Shown: positions 48,026-61,769, counted from the stretch's first letter. The stretch: 64,000 nt of DNA from Takifugu bimaculatus (GCA_004026145.2 CP034992.1:17754603-17818602); one strand, 5' to 3'. Notes: generated by a model from the sequence alone, not told the origin. Numbers and translations: made by a program.

Positions 48026-49194
48026 GATCAGTCATCATGTCTCTGCAGCCACTAATGACACAGAAGGATGTTGATAAGCTGCAGTGGACCAGTCTAAAAC
48101 CTCCCTCTGCACAGCTGTCCAATCACTAAAGATAATATTAATATCTATTTTTAGAGCTCTTTGTACAAAGTTCCATTTTTGGCAGAGAAAACATAGATGG
48201 AGCATCTAGTCCAAAAAAACCCGGATATTTCAGTGAACCAGTCTGAAGCTTCACCCACAATGATGATGTTAAAACGCTCAGAAATTGTGGACCTGTCGTG
48301 TCCTCCAGCTTTATTTTGGTCTATGGAAATAAGTTCTTTATCTTCGGTTTCAAACAGGAAGTAAACGCAAAGGCTCCTGGCTGAGTGGGCAGGAGATAAA
48401 ACCTGAAGGAGGCGCATTGTTGCGTGCAAAAAGCACTAAAACCTTGAATGTTGGTCAATGCTGGTGCTGTTCTGCTCAGAGAAACTACATGCAATCAGAC
48501 GGATGCAGAGCGTCACCGATGAGCTCTGAGTCACAAAACAGCCAAGATGATGAACTGGTTCACCAGGAATGCAGCTCTTAAGCAGGATTTTCTGGAAAAA
48601 AGATCATTGGGACATGGGAACATCAGTGGCAAAATAAAGGTTAATCACAGCAGTACTTTCACATCCTTCAGAAAAGTTCTAAAAGTTCAACCTTTGGCGG
48701 TCAAACGTTTGGCTGCTCTGAGACAAACAAGCAGTTGGCTCCATCTCTGCAAAGCTTTCAGTCATAATTAGGATTTGCTCGCTGGCTAGACAAGACCTCA
48801 TTGAGCATCTGCGCCCGATCGACTCGGCGTGACACGCTTGCCGAAAAATATTGGTACTTCAAAAAGTACTTTACAGATTACTCCTCCGCTGCAGAGCTTC
48901 ATCACTCAGACTTGTCTGCTCCTTCACGTGGTTCTTCAGAGGTTCAGCCGGTTCATGCGGTTAAACTATAAAAGGTTCCGGTTCATTTCCATCTACTTGT
49001 TGTGGGCATGCGGGACAAACGAAGGTGAGACGGGTTTTAGTGCATGTGAGACAGGTCATGAGCTGTCAGAGCTGAGTGATACAGGCTGCAGGTCCTTCCA
49101 TAAACCCTCCTTTATTAGGAAGCGGGGAGCGACCTCTCTCCCCCAGGACCTCCTCATGAATGAAGCACTCAGCTCTCCCCACAGGTCTGCTCTG

Positions 49195-49195
<1 letters not shown>

Positions 49196-49222
<27 letters not shown>
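49196..49222 (+). repeat. GT microsatellite
   Basis: Pure (GT)n of about 13 units. Confidence 0.9.
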
Positions 49223-49225
<3 letters not shown>

Positions 49226-50469
49226 TGCTGACACGCTCCATATCTGACTACATGTAAGTCTCACATTAGCCGCGTTGTCATGGATATCTCATCTGACATC
49301 TCTGATCTGGAGTCAGACACAGACACACTGTAATAACAGTAACTCTGAGTCTTTGCCTCTTGGCTTCTGCCGCTCTTATCTCGCACACAAACACATTCAA
49401 AAGTACTCGTCCTCGTGCCAAATAAACAAGCGCGGTCAACCGTGGAATGCCGAGCTATTTACGCTAAATAGTGAAAACGAGATTCCATCTCAGAGCCGCG
49501 TGTTCAGTAGGACATTCCACTGAGAACCTCAGACTGACTCCCTTCAGCTCCGCATCAGTAAAAATCCTTGTTGGTCCCGGCAGTGAGTTTTAGCATTCCG
49601 AGAAGTTGACTAGATTCCGATAACGGTGACATTTTCTGATAACAGCAAGCTGCTATCGGAGCTTTTAATCTCGATTTGAGCGTTTAGCGTCCTGCACAGA
49701 TCATAAGTTGGTTAATTTATTAAGGCGTTTACAGGATCAAGTCCTGATTACAACAAAACGAATCTTCCTGAGACATTCAGACATTATCATTGTCTTAAAT
49801 GTTTTGCGTCCTCATTAACATTAATGAGCAACTGTGACTGGAAAAATAGTTTCTGATGCTAGAGAACAGAGACCTTTTCTCCATCAAGAAAATAGATGTA
49901 GACTTATTCTTTGAGGAGATCCACTTGATAAATGTAAAGTTTGTCTGGTATTGTGTGAGTCATTCATCCATTATTGATGGTTTTGGATCCTGCTGGCGGC
50001 TCAGCGCACTTCCTGTCTCTCTGTTATGATGGATAGAAGCTCCCCCATTAGTGCAACAGAAGAGCTGACAGTAACGGTTGATTTATTTATCTCATTTCTG
50101 GATTGCTGCGGTGTGTGCATGTGTTTTTGTGCATTTCTCTGGCTGCAATATTCTAAATTCCTCTCCACTGTACATTTGTCTTAGATGCTTTTCATAGTTT
50201 GTTTAAAGCTTGTTTAGTTTATAGCTGAAGCCTCCATGGATCATTACTGGATGTTGCACATCGGAAATAATTTTCACTGTGTACTTTTTTAGAATGTACA
50301 CATATGCCATTGTGTGATTCTAGTGTTACAACATGAGGATTTGAATATTTATGATGCCCTGTCCAGGCTTTATTGGGCGTGATGGAAAGCAAAGATGGCG
50401 GTCAAGCAGAAATGCAGTTCACACACTCACTGAAAGGCTTTACTGCTTTAAGAAACTGTGGTCTTTGCA

Positions 50470-50493
50470 ACCACACACACACACACACACACC
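50470..50493 (+). repeat. CA microsatellite
   Basis: Pure (CA)n of about 12 units. Confidence 0.88.
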
Positions 50494-50659
50494 ACTGAGA
50501 AGGTGATTACTGAGACAGCTATGTGCTGACTTTATGTGTTTCCAGTCAAAATTAACCAGGAATGAAGACTGACACCCCAGAATTTAAACCCACCTCGAAT
50601 TACAGTTAACCGGTAGAGAAACACACACAGGTAGGTAAGGATTACTCTGTGTGCATGCG

Positions 50660-50712
50660 AGTGTGTGTGTGTGTGTGAGTGTGTGTGTGTGTGAGTGAGA
50701 GTCTGTGTGTGC
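50660..50712 (+). repeat. GT microsatellite
   Basis: (GT)n interrupted by GAG steps. It is the first of three dinucleotide arrays within 400 bp. Confidence 0.88.
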
Positions 50713-50816
50713 GTGTTGTAGCCTGAGTCATAAACCTAAGTGATGATCTTAGTGCATGCAAGTAGATTTCCAGTGAGAGGTTTTTGTGTCTGCGATTAAG
50801 ATTATCCGTCATCATT

Positions 50817-50849
50817 ACACACACCCACACACACACACACACACACACT
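50817..50849 (+). repeat. CA microsatellite
   Basis: (CA)n with one CCC interruption. It lies opposite in sense to the GT array 110 bp to the left, so the two can pair as an inverted repeat. Confidence 0.88.
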
Positions 50850-50959
50850 CAGACCACAAATACCACATTCAGGGTAGCATCAGTCAAAATAATGATGAGC
50901 TGCTGAAAACCAATCCATGTTCTTTCTCTGTCTCTCTTGCTGTCTGTCTTTCTCAGACT

Positions 50960-50984
50960 TACACACACCACACACCCACACACA

Positions 50985-51041
<57 letters not shown>
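50960..51041 (+). repeat. CA microsatellite
   Basis: About 80 bases of (CA)n with three CACCAC-type interruptions on the left side. Confidence 0.93.
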
Positions 51042-51045
<4 letters not shown>

Positions 51046-51945
51046 GAACTTTGATGTGTTGAGCCTGGGAAAAATGTCAGATTTCCATATTTTCCCCTTA
51101 TTTCGGCTGGTTTTGGGTCCAACGTCGTGGCCGTCTTCCTGGTTGTGTTTGCTCATCGTGGACGTAAGCAGAGGCCTGTGAACCCACTGGAGACCTGATA
51201 TTAACCTCCTCTACATCCTCTTGCAGTTTAGTCATATGCTCGTCACATTACTGTCATTAATTTTCTTAATTTTATTGTCTGTTGACAGCAGGAATGGCCA
51301 AATATGTTAGTGCTGGCTGAGTGACAGTTCATGACACGGGCAGGAAACCTGAATGGATGTTATGATTTGTTTCCCAGATTATCCTCAAATATGCAGCGTG
51401 AATAGGAAATTGCTGCTTGTAACCAGATTACATAAAATCTCCACTTAATCCCTTGAGTTAGCAGTCTACCATCGGCAATATTATGGGACGCTTGTTTTCT
51501 TTTAACCACAAATGACCATGTTTTGAGTCTATTATGACATAGGGAAACTAAATTAACACCATCATCTCTACTGTATATGGGAACAAAATGGAAATCATGT
51601 TGAAATACTGACAATGATTTACCAGAAAACAGCCCATAACCCTTCTGGTTTATAAGACATGTTCTTTATTTAGTCGTCTTCTCTACAACTCTGTATAAGA
51701 TGACCAGAGACATGAAGGAGGAAGTCGTGATTTACAGATATTCTATCAGATTTAGAAAGGGTTTAAAGGATTCATTTTCAGATTTCTGCCTTCAGCCTCC
51801 ATCGCAGATTTATGATCGTGTGAAATTTGCGCTGATGTCTCAGAACTACAACGTCCGGAGTCGAGGGTAAGAGCTTGCGGTCCTGCTTGCATGCAGGGCC
51901 AAATCTTTTGGGTTTGGCTGTTATATAGATAAACAGAGCTTCTGC

Positions 51946-51947
<2 letters not shown>

Positions 51948-51982
<35 letters not shown>
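51948..51982 (+). repeat. GT microsatellite
   Basis: Pure (GT)n of about 17 units. Confidence 0.92.
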
Positions 51983-51984
<2 letters not shown>

Positions 51985-54718
51985 TGCACATGTGACTGGC
52001 TCATGTCAGCAGTGCAGTGTAAACAGCAGCTATGCTAATATCATCCATACTAGCGTCCTACCAAGCCACATATGAGCGGTGTTTTCTCAGCTGCTGGTGG
52101 CTGTTGGGCTTCTGAATTGTGCCCACAATGCTGCGCTAAATACGCGTCTGTTGCTGCACAACAAAGCAACAACTTGGAAACAGACCTTCTCCTCTGGAGT
52201 TGGTCCAGGATATTTTTTTTAAATCTATGGTTTTGTATGGGGTGTGACTTCAGTATTACCTTAGCCACGTTTGGAACAAAGAACCATTTTAGTTCCTGGA
52301 ACCTCGGCGGTCTTCCGACCCAGGACCCTAGTCACATCTTTTATTTTGAAAGCTAGTTTTAGCTTCTCTCTTGGATGCATATCATTTTCAGTCTATCTGT
52401 CCACAACGTTTGAGTCACCAAGAACAACTGGAATGTTGGATTTTTTAATTCAAGTCCAGGTCGTATCAAAGGACTTTGGAGTCCTAGTTCTTTATAGAAG
52501 TGGAAGAAAATCCCCTGTACTGTGTACTTCTACGTGTAAATGTCTATTTATTTTTTAGATATTCTGGGTGTTCCTGCTGTCAATCTTTTACTTTCTTTCC
52601 AATTTTGAAGAAACGTAATCTAATCTTCTAAAAAAAATGTTATTCCTTGGAGGAAATTGGCAGATCTGTGGCTCACAATGGTTTGTTGGCGTGATGGACT
52701 TAAACATCTAAAATCTGATCAGAACCACCTAAGACAAACCTTCTCGTCTCAGACCTTTAACCACTCATGACCCTGTTACGTGAGGCAGTGTGACGGAGGG
52801 AAATTCCACCTCAGCGCCTGTCGATTCAGCCTTGTTTGCAGCTCAGTTCTTTAATTGAATTAGGAAGTGGTGGGAATCTAAAGAGCTGCAGAGAGGGTTG
52901 TAAGTAAACAGACATGGCCTTTTAATCCTCGCCTCCGTTTGAAGTGCATAAACCCCCCGAGTCCTTTTATGAGGTGTACTTCTCTCCGTGTTGTGCTGTG
53001 GAGGATAGAGTTTCACAAGCAGGGTTAGTTAGTTTATTTTAGAACAAGGCAATGAAGGTGAAGGCTTATGAGGAAGAGGAGGAAAATAGTTAGGATAGAT
53101 GGAAGTCAGGGGTGAAAATTGAGAAGAACACTGAGTCAGAGGGAGAAAAAGAGGGAGTCACAGAAAGTTTAAGTTGAGGTGGGTGGTAACAGTTTGTTTA
53201 GGTGGTCAAAGGTCAGGGCCAGGTCTGATGCTGGAGGCACAGGATGTAAGCGCTGGGAAACACGGCACTTACTACTAAATGCCCACAGTTTCTCTCAGAA
53301 AAGATGCCTTTTGCTGTGTTTTATTGATAAGATTACATCATTGCCAACACAGAGTAGTGATGCAGCTCGATAACGTGTTTGGTCTCTAATACTTTGAATG
53401 ATTAGCCTGTTTCAGTGGTTCCATCATCACCTGCTTCTGATGAAACTGTCCCAAACACTCGCTGGCAAAAGCCAATAAATATTAGTAGTATTAGTTAGTA
53501 TTTTGACTGACGATCATCATCTCACCGCTTATAATAATTTAAAAAAACAAAAAAACAATGTGTGTTTAGCTGAAATAGGCAGAGTTGTTTTTGCCGGTCA
53601 CTTGGTGCTGGGGTCATGTTGACATTTGTGTGGTCACCAAACTCATGGCGCCGCTCTTCCAAACAGTGAATGAATGAGTTGGCTAAACAGTGGTGCTAAT
53701 TTAAACTCAAATTTGGGATGAACTGCTGCCGTTGGAGGATGAATAGAATATTGCAGCCTATGGACCTTCATGTAGTGATGGACAAAAAAACAAGAGAATC
53801 TTCTGTTTTGGGGCCAATAATGAGGTTTCACATGATTTCATCATCTTGAATATCTTTTTTAATGATTAAAACTGTCAGAGAAAGTGTTACAGATACACCA
53901 CGTCTAACTCCGCCCGGGAACCTGAAGCTATGTGTCATTTCATCGAACTATTTTTCTCTAGATTACAGCTTGGCAAAACTCATGGCTGCTATTTTAGATC
54001 TGTCTTCCTCAGCTCTTCTGCTCCCCTCAGTGTGAGGTCCTGAACCTCACTGAGCCACATGGAGAATTTATGACAGACTTGAGCTGCATACCTTAGATTT
54101 CTCTTTAAATAGATCCATCTCTAGGTGTGCACAGGCGCTCAATAAATCACCCCGAGGAGAGCGTATAAAAAAGCGAGGCGTGCTTCTATGTGGGGCGTGT
54201 GTCGCACCCCGACCTGAATCAAAGGCATTCAGCTGCATTCTTGCATGCTCACAAATACTGAAGACATTGTGCCAGCATGATGTATTAATCCCCCGGTGCA
54301 GCTCCAGCATGCATGGCTAGATGGCGTTGTACTTTCAGAAGCTAATCTAAAAACAACAGGGCTTTGTACTGACCCACTGATACCACAGAAGCATCTCAGG
54401 TATCACAGCTGCACTCTCTCACGCTGCAGAAGGGGACCGCATCAGCGGGGTCAACAGGATGGTTGATGACAACAGTTTTGCTAAACGTAACCGTGCGCGC
54501 TAAGAAATGGTGAATATACATCGTTTTAAGTGCAGTACAATGCTGGACGCTCGCGGTGTGTCAATATAGGGAACAGGAAATCAGAAATACTTGATAAAAT
54601 ACTTCAAGTAGCTGAGTAAACTCAAAACCTTGAAGTGCACATTTGGACTCTGGGCTCTGCTGTCCTGTTTGGCTGCCATGCAGTACCGGCGCTGCGGCCA
54701 AGCCAAACACCCTGATAC

Positions 54719-54760
54719 TCTCTCTCTCTCTCCCCTCTCTCTCTCTGTCACACACACACT
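54719..54760 (+). repeat. CT/CA microsatellite
   Basis: (CT)n followed by a short (CA)n. Confidence 0.85.
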
Positions 54761-55402
54761 TGCTTCAAGTCTTAATTTAGATTAGAATATTTTGATTTCT
54801 CCTCAATCTGTGGGTGTTGGATGCTGCTGCAGCAGTTTGACGCAGTTTAACTCAGCTGTTCCCGTCACCTTATTTAGTTTCATTATTCATCTATCTGACA
54901 AAACACCAGGCAGGCCACAACATTAATACCACTGACAAGAGACGTGCATAACAATAACACCATCGTTTTATTACCATTCACCGTCCTGCTGGGGACTTTG
55001 CGGATTTGAAGCTCGAGTACAGCCACTTCCTAAAATTGAATCTCAAATATCATCGAGGGAAAAATTATAGAGAAAACCCTTTAACCAGTCCCTCAAACGC
55101 TACAGATCCCAATCATATTAGACATTCTGGTTCTAATTCTCAAAGCTGGCAGTGTTTAGCTGCTCCCACATGGACAAAGAACCAAAAGCTTCAGAAACAT
55201 CTGCAAATTCCAGAAGCAATATCAGGTTTATGACTCACAATGTGGGCAGAATAGAACATCATATGCCACAGAAGAGGAACATCTGATGTTCTCTCCTCAT
55301 TACAGGGTTTAGAATGTGCCAAAATCACCTCAGTTTTCAACTTTATTGCACACTACAGTAAGTGGTTGGTGCTGCCTGTGTGACTGCCTGTGTAAAGAAG
55401 AA

Positions 55403-55430
55403 GGGGTGGGGTGGGGTGGGGTGGGGGGGG
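55403..55430 (+). repeat. GGGGT repeat, G-quadruplex type
   Basis: Four GGGGT units are followed by a run of eight G. It meets the four-G-tract, short-loop pattern for a stable intramolecular G-quadruplex. It lies in non-coding sequence. Confidence 0.88.
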
Positions 55431-56667
55431 CTCATTAAGGAGGTCATAAATCAGAGGGAGCAGTGCCAGAGAGCGATCACTCTCCCACTGTCTAAACACC
55501 GCTCTCGCTCTCGCCTTATTAGCAGGAGGCCAGATCTCACCCAGACTGGAGATATAACCTCCTCGCTTAAGATAATCACAGAGATTACATTACAGTTGTC
55601 AGAGGTAAACCCAGCTAACAGATGACTCCAAGTTCATGGGAGGTCTGCCCTGGAGGCTGATACGTAATATTATCCACTAGATGTTGGTTATTTTTATGTT
55701 CCTTTACCAGTTCTTGTATAAGAGCCTCAATATATTCTGCAGAAATCAACATTTTTGCCATCGTGCTACTGTGGTAACGCCCTCGTGGATTATTATAATG
55801 TTTGCATGCAAGGTCCACCCTCAAAAATATGGGATTTTTTAAACGATCTCGACAGGAATTCGGCGGAGACGATAAAAGACACATGAAACATAATAAATTT
55901 CACATTTCTTTGACGCAACTACGCTGTCTGCTATGATTTGACCAAGAGTGATTCCACTCTTTTGACAAATGTCTGGCCTTCGGCCTTGACAAGATTTATG
56001 TTCATGGTCTCTGGCTGCATCATGGTAAAACATTCGTAAAAATGGTTGGTAACCAAAACAGCCCATTTGAACGCTAGAATAAATACAGATAGATGTGTAG
56101 TTGTTGTGATCACATCTATTGTTCCTCTGCTTCCATGATCAAGTGCTTCCAGTTATAAGATTTGGCTTCTTTATTATCTTTTAGCCCTCAGTTGCCATGG
56201 ATACCCTGGCATCACTTTTCCATCTTGACATCACCAATATCATCAGTCAGAGGGGTGTAGACTAAAGAATTCCATGAACCATTCCAGCAGCAGACAAGCC
56301 CTAATCTGAGAACTTTTGCTGTCTGTTCTGTAAGGTGCAGGCACCACAGGATGGTGTTTTAGGGAAATAAATCTCTAATTACAACAGTAATAGAAGAGCT
56401 AACGTCCTTTTGCTCGTGACTTGGGATCCTTAAATAAATCATACATACAAAATGCGGAAAAGCCATAAAACATCTGCGTCTGATTGGTGAAGTTTCATGC
56501 AATAATGGCACCATAGAAACCTCCCCTGTCCACTCCGACACATGATGACACCCACTAACAATGCAACAGGCAGCCTGCGCTCATAGCCTGGGAATGGCTG
56601 AAAGGCTGTATAAATAGCCTCCGAGTGGCCCAGCGGCAACACCCAGAGCCACCCAATGCAACGATAA

Positions 56668-56690
56668 CACGCACACACACACACACACGC

Positions 56691-56772
<82 letters not shown>
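56668..56772 (+). repeat. Long CA microsatellite
   Basis: About 100 bases of (CA)n with a few CG steps on the left. A TATAAATAG box stands 50 bp upstream (56609), with no sign of a transcript. Confidence 0.95.
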
Positions 56773-56775
<3 letters not shown>

Positions 56776-56950
56776 GAGGCTCCTATGGGAAACTATTAGA
56801 ATTCAGGGAAAACTGTAAAACAGTCAACACCGTCAGGGTGGATATCGGAGCGTCTCCGTCAGGGGATCCATGTTTATGTCACCATGTATGTGTGAGAGGC
56901 CATCGTTATGCAATTAATTGCACGCATATGCCTCTCTCTCTTTTTTACAT

Positions 56951-56955
<5 letters not shown>

Positions 56956-56993
<38 letters not shown>

Positions 56994-57006
56994 ACACACA
57001 CACACA
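56956..57006 (+). repeat. CA microsatellite
   Basis: (CA)n with one CACCAC interruption. Confidence 0.92.
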
Positions 57007-57994
57007 CCCCTCTTATCTGCTGTGAGGGAGTGCTTTGTAAAAGCTCTTTCTGGTTGTTTCCCTGTGGTTGCCTTGGATACCGGTCAGAGCAATGATGGTA
57101 ACGTGTGTTTGTTTATAGTGGTGTACCTGCTGAAGTGGTTTTCCTAGAAAGGAATGACCTCAGGGAGGGGATTCCAACCTGATTCCAGTCTGTGTGTATT
57201 TATGAATGGATTCCCTCTGCAGGGTGGAGGAATGTACTCCTTTTGATCGTTGACACTCTGTTAACGTGTGTTTATTATTGGACATATTAACTCGTTACAT
57301 TATTATTGAATGTGAGCTCAAGTCTGCAATACCTTATAAACACGGACATGTCTTGTAACGCACGCGTCTCTCTTTATTGCTATATTCACTTTTGCAGGTT
57401 TCAATACAGAGAACATTTTAATGAGGAGTTCTGGGATTGCAGACGCCAGCTTCAAGAAAAAAAAAGAAGCAACCGATTTGATTAACAAGATTAGAAACAT
57501 GATAAAAAGGCAAGAGGAGGGAACTCTGTCCAGGATTCCTTATATGTGAATGCTATTTAAAGAAAGCTTTAAGGAGGAAACTCTCCTCTGCCGCTCCTCC
57601 CTGAGCGCTGGGTTCCACAAAGATCCTTCTTTTATTCTTATTTCATCTCCTGATAGAAGAGAAGACGAACCAAAGCCGATCAATAACTGGACAATAATCG
57701 GCTCTGGAGTGTTTGGTGAGCAGCATTTCAACTGTCCCACATGCACGAAATAAGCAATAATAGTCAGATTTATCTGTCAGGAAACAATATTGCAAAGTTC
57801 TTATGTACAGCTGTTAAAGAAAAAGTCAAATCCAAGAAAGAGCAAACAGATGGTTTTGCTATATTTAAACAATAAAATATATTTTATTTATCGAGGTGAA
57901 CATATGTGTGAAATTCCACACATATCTCAGCGGGAAGCCTGCTGCTGGGAGGTTAGAGTCTCCCTGTCCAGGTGAGAAGCATAGCGCTGTCCCT

Positions 57995-58079
<85 letters not shown>

Positions 58080-58093
58080 ACCACCACCACCAC
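57995..58093 (+). repeat. CA microsatellite ending in a CCA triplet array
   Basis: About 83 bases of (CA)n passing directly into five or six CCA triplets (58078-58093). Confidence 0.94.
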
Positions 58094-58416
58094 TCTCTGT
58101 ACTCTGGACTTTAAGACAATGGGATCCAGCTGTGAGCTTGTAAAACTGTGGAATGTCACTAAAGATGCAGCAGAGTCGCAAATGGCTCCGATCAGCCCCT
58201 CAAATGCCAATAAAGTTAGTTGAAAAGAGGGACATCTCACTCACACAAGCATGCATATGATGATCTATATGAATAACATATGCAGGAGATAATGTCAAGT
58301 CTCACACACACCTCCAACTGCCGCAACACATTTTCCATGGAGACACATGTGCCACCTGTGCACAAACCTGTCCAAACTCACGGAAATGTGCAGACAAGCG
58401 TGCCGCGAGACGTCCC

Positions 58417-58442
58417 CGACGTTCCGGTGCACCGGAACGTCG
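58417..58442. repeat. Perfect 26-bp palindrome
   Basis: CGACGTTCCGGTG is followed immediately by its exact reverse complement, giving a 26-bp perfect palindrome centred on GGTGCACC. It has no spacer and is rich in CpG, in otherwise CpG-poor non-coding DNA. The flanking bases do not extend the symmetry. Function unknown; it could be a dimeric factor site, a cruciform-prone sequence or a chance remnant. Confidence 0.9.
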
Positions 58443-60257
58443 CTGATGGCCCACAATGTGTCTTCCTTCTAAAAGGTGGAAAACTGACATCCTCATCCTC
58501 ACAGCTCTTCTTCCCCTTGTGGACAAGCTAGACAGGAAAGCCCAGTTCTGATGGCACATCTGGACATTTGGTGTGTGCTGGAATACGGAAGAATGGAAGA
58601 GCAAGCATATTCACACATGTGGGATGTTAAGATAAACATTCAATCAATTACTAGAAAGATTGTTCAGCTGATGGCAGACAAGATCACCAGCAGCATATCT
58701 ACCCCGAAGAAGCTTTGGTGTTTCACCACGTTGGTTCCTGCTGTTTCTCTGTGTATGTCAGCTCTTTGGGATGTTGCTCCATCATCACACCCTCTTCTGA
58801 CGCTGCTGCGCCACCCACACGATTTCCATCTCAGGCTTCATCTTTTCTTCCTCATCTTCCTCCGAGTTTTGCTCCTGAAAAGCCCAAAATCAAACGGCAT
58901 CTTTCCATTTATGAAGGGAGGATCTGATATTTCCTCATCTGACTCCAAATCTTTTTATTAATAGTGTATTAACTTTAATTTTTATATTTAATTTGATAAA
59001 GTCGGCACGTAATGAGGTAGGTCGAGGAGGTAGCTATTGTCCTACCAGAGGTTTGAAGTAGGTGATAAATGTATAAGCATCCTCAAATCAGAACGAGAAA
59101 GCAGGAAAAAAAAAGAATAATCTTGTTTTGTCTTGATCTTTGTATTACCCAACCCTGTCTAACAGGAAACAGGACACAGGGAGTATCCTGCTGTCTTCCC
59201 ACCACCGACTGGTTTCTATTGTCTTCTCTGATGACATCATCAGGAGATTCGCCAACACTGTCACGAAATACAGTAACTTGCATTAAAGGTCAAAGTTCAG
59301 GCAACAGGAGAACACGCTCTATTGTTGTGTATCAGTAAACATTAGATTAGGAGTCATCTTTTTTCTTGCACATCCTGCACTGAATGAGCCGGCTGTCAGA
59401 TCCCATCAAATTCAAGTTTTATTTGGATTTCACATTTTGTACGGCGTAGTCACCCGGAGCTGTCCGTGCACGACATTTTAGAGGTGGTCCACGTGTCCGC
59501 CCCTCACAGCAGAAGTCATCGGCTCGGGCAGAACAAGTGTAGACCAAACCGCGTTATCAGCAAGAGCAGATAAAGTTGTAGTGTCTAGTCAAACATCAGC
59601 CTTCGCTGCACAGCAGCTATTAACCCAAAACTCTGCAGCGTCGCGGCACGACGTGCACAAGTGGCGAAACTTGCAAAATGGGTTCGTTTCCCGTCACATG
59701 CACACGCAGCTCCCGCAGAAGGCTGCAAGGAGAGTGCAAAAATTCCAGATAATCACCTCTATGATAGCCAAATGGAAGGAAAGGTCAGCATGACTGGGCT
59801 TTAACGGATGGATGTCATCATATATTTCTCCCTTTTCTCCAGTTTTTTTTTTACAAATTGATGTGTTTTTTCACCCTATCAGAATATAGAATTTGTGGAT
59901 TTGATTTATGTGTGTGAATGGATTCAAAACTAAAAGAATGCACGATAGCTGTGCATCCTGAAGCTCCGGTGCAGATTTATTCCCCCGGGGTCTTTTATCA
60001 TATTAACTTTTGTACAAATTATGGCTACAGATTCTCTCCACCTCCCCAGACTCATATTTTGACTAGAATTTATTGCTAAAGAGAGACAAACAGCACGTCA
60101 GCATTTATGGCTCTTCTGTTTCTCCGTCTTATTAATGTCTGGAGATCCTGCTGATTTAGAGCGGAGTGGAAATGGAGGACTCGGCATTCCGGCTGATTTG
60201 CTACAGTTTTTAAATCAGCACAGCTGAGTCACATGTGAACCCATCTGTGATGCTTCA

Positions 60258-60301
60258 GCGTGTGTGTGTGTGTGTGTGTGTGCGTGTGTGTGTGTGTGTG
60301 T
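60258..60301 (+). repeat. GT microsatellite
   Basis: (GT)n with a GC step. Confidence 0.9.
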
Positions 60302-61540
60302 CACCCCACACGCTCACGTACCGCTACACGACCACATGGCGCAGACCAACGGCTTTAGAAACAGACACCAAACGCTCCACTTGCATTTGGACCTGGGAAT
60401 TCTCCGACCTGGAGATCCATGGAGATCCGGGAATTATTCCGAGTTTAGTTCACAAGGCAGCAGCTCTTTATCCCCCCGCGTTTGTTCAAGCACTTTTAAG
60501 CACATCCATTAGGACCGAGCGCCACAGGGTTTGAGTACCTAACGTGGCACAGATGGACTGGTCGTACATGCCCACGGGTCCGGATGAGCCAGGCCCAGCA
60601 GGGGTCTGGGACTGTTTGGACAGATTAACTGCTCCGAGTGGACGGAACGCTGCACCTTCTCAAAGAGGCTTTTGCTCATCTCTCGTAAACGTGTCTGTGT
60701 CAGTGGCGGCTGACGTCGGTTACCTGGATACTGCGGCTGGAATTCTGCGGCGGGTCGGGTCGGGCCGTGTGTGACACTGTTGTTGTCTTTTCTCAGCGGT
60801 CTTTAACACCCACATTTAAAGACTTTTACGGCCTTGTCGTGTGGGGTGACAAATGGGGGTGTCGCTGTGCTCCCACTACTGTAGATGCTAACTAAAACCC
60901 AGATATAGTAACAAGATGATTCTTAAATAGTGATGTACGAACTTACATTCTCCTTAGGTTTTGACAAAGAAGAACATAAACATCAGCACTTGTGTAAATG
61001 ACAGTAGCTATTTTAACATAAGGTTATAGTTTTGCTTAAATCGACTTTGGGTGTCAAATATTGTGCTCACCCATGTTTAACAGCCATTTTACACCCAAGA
61101 GGGCAGCATGTTCTTTCTCCTTTGGCTCTGTCAGAGTTGCAGGTGCATCCTAATCACTGTGCAGACACAGTGCGTAACAACAACAAGCGTTGCCCTGTTC
61201 TAATGTGCTGCAACACACTAACAGTCGCCACTCTGACAACACCGGCCCTGTCAAAAAGAGCCTCCTGCACGCTAAAGGATACTTCAGGCTTATGGTCGCC
61301 CAGTTTAATATAACTCGCCCAGAAGAGAAAAGACCGTATTGTGTCCACATTTTGAACAAACACACGTTTCCCACAGCTAAAATGCACAAATATACACACA
61401 TGCACACAGACACACTCTTGCTTACGGTTTTCCCACAGTGCTCGGCACTCCTGGGGGAGTAAACTGCAATAATCCTGGGCAGCAAATTCAGACACAGCAA
61501 TTACACCATGGTGAATAGCTTGGGAACCTACATATATATG

Positions 61541-61595
<55 letters not shown>
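61541..61595 (+). repeat. CA microsatellite
   Basis: Nearly pure (CA)n of about 27 units. Confidence 0.93.
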
Positions 61596-61598
<3 letters not shown>

Positions 61599-61723
61599 TA
61601 GCCTTCTGAGTGTATTGGCCAGTTTGGTTGTGACATTTTAGATACTGTTTTGTCCATATAAACAAATTTCAATCTAACATGCAAACTTGCAGGAAGATAA
61701 AATACATGAAATTACATAAAGAC

Positions 61724-61769
61724 ACGCACGCACACACACACGCACATACACACACACACACACACACAC
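61724..61769 (+). repeat. CA microsatellite
   Basis: Interrupted (CA)n with CG and TA steps. Confidence 0.88.

Larger units (their letters stand above)
45800..54700. other. Non-coding region with dense CA/GT arrays and AT-rich unique blocks
   Basis: No gene recognised on either strand. Simple arrays are listed separately. The unique AT-rich blocks at 46.24-46.48 kb and 47.10-47.48 kb look like conserved-enhancer sequence by composition (many TAAT cores), which is an impression and not proof. Confidence 0.45.

Noticed and set aside
47751..48122. Thr-His and Cys-Val repeat frames over CA/GT arrays, here and near 50.9, 56.7 and 58.0 kb
   Set aside because: (CA)n and (GT)n have no stops in any frame, so such frames are automatic by-products of microsatellites.
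54164..54171. TATA-like box (TATAAAAA) in a GC context, and TATAAATAG at 56609
   Set aside because: Isolated TATA matches without an initiator, reading frame or downstream exon are expected by chance in 30 kb of AT-rich DNA.
58551..58961. 136-residue + strand frame
   Set aside because: No family resemblance, no splice context, and an irregular hydrophobic composition typical of chance frames.
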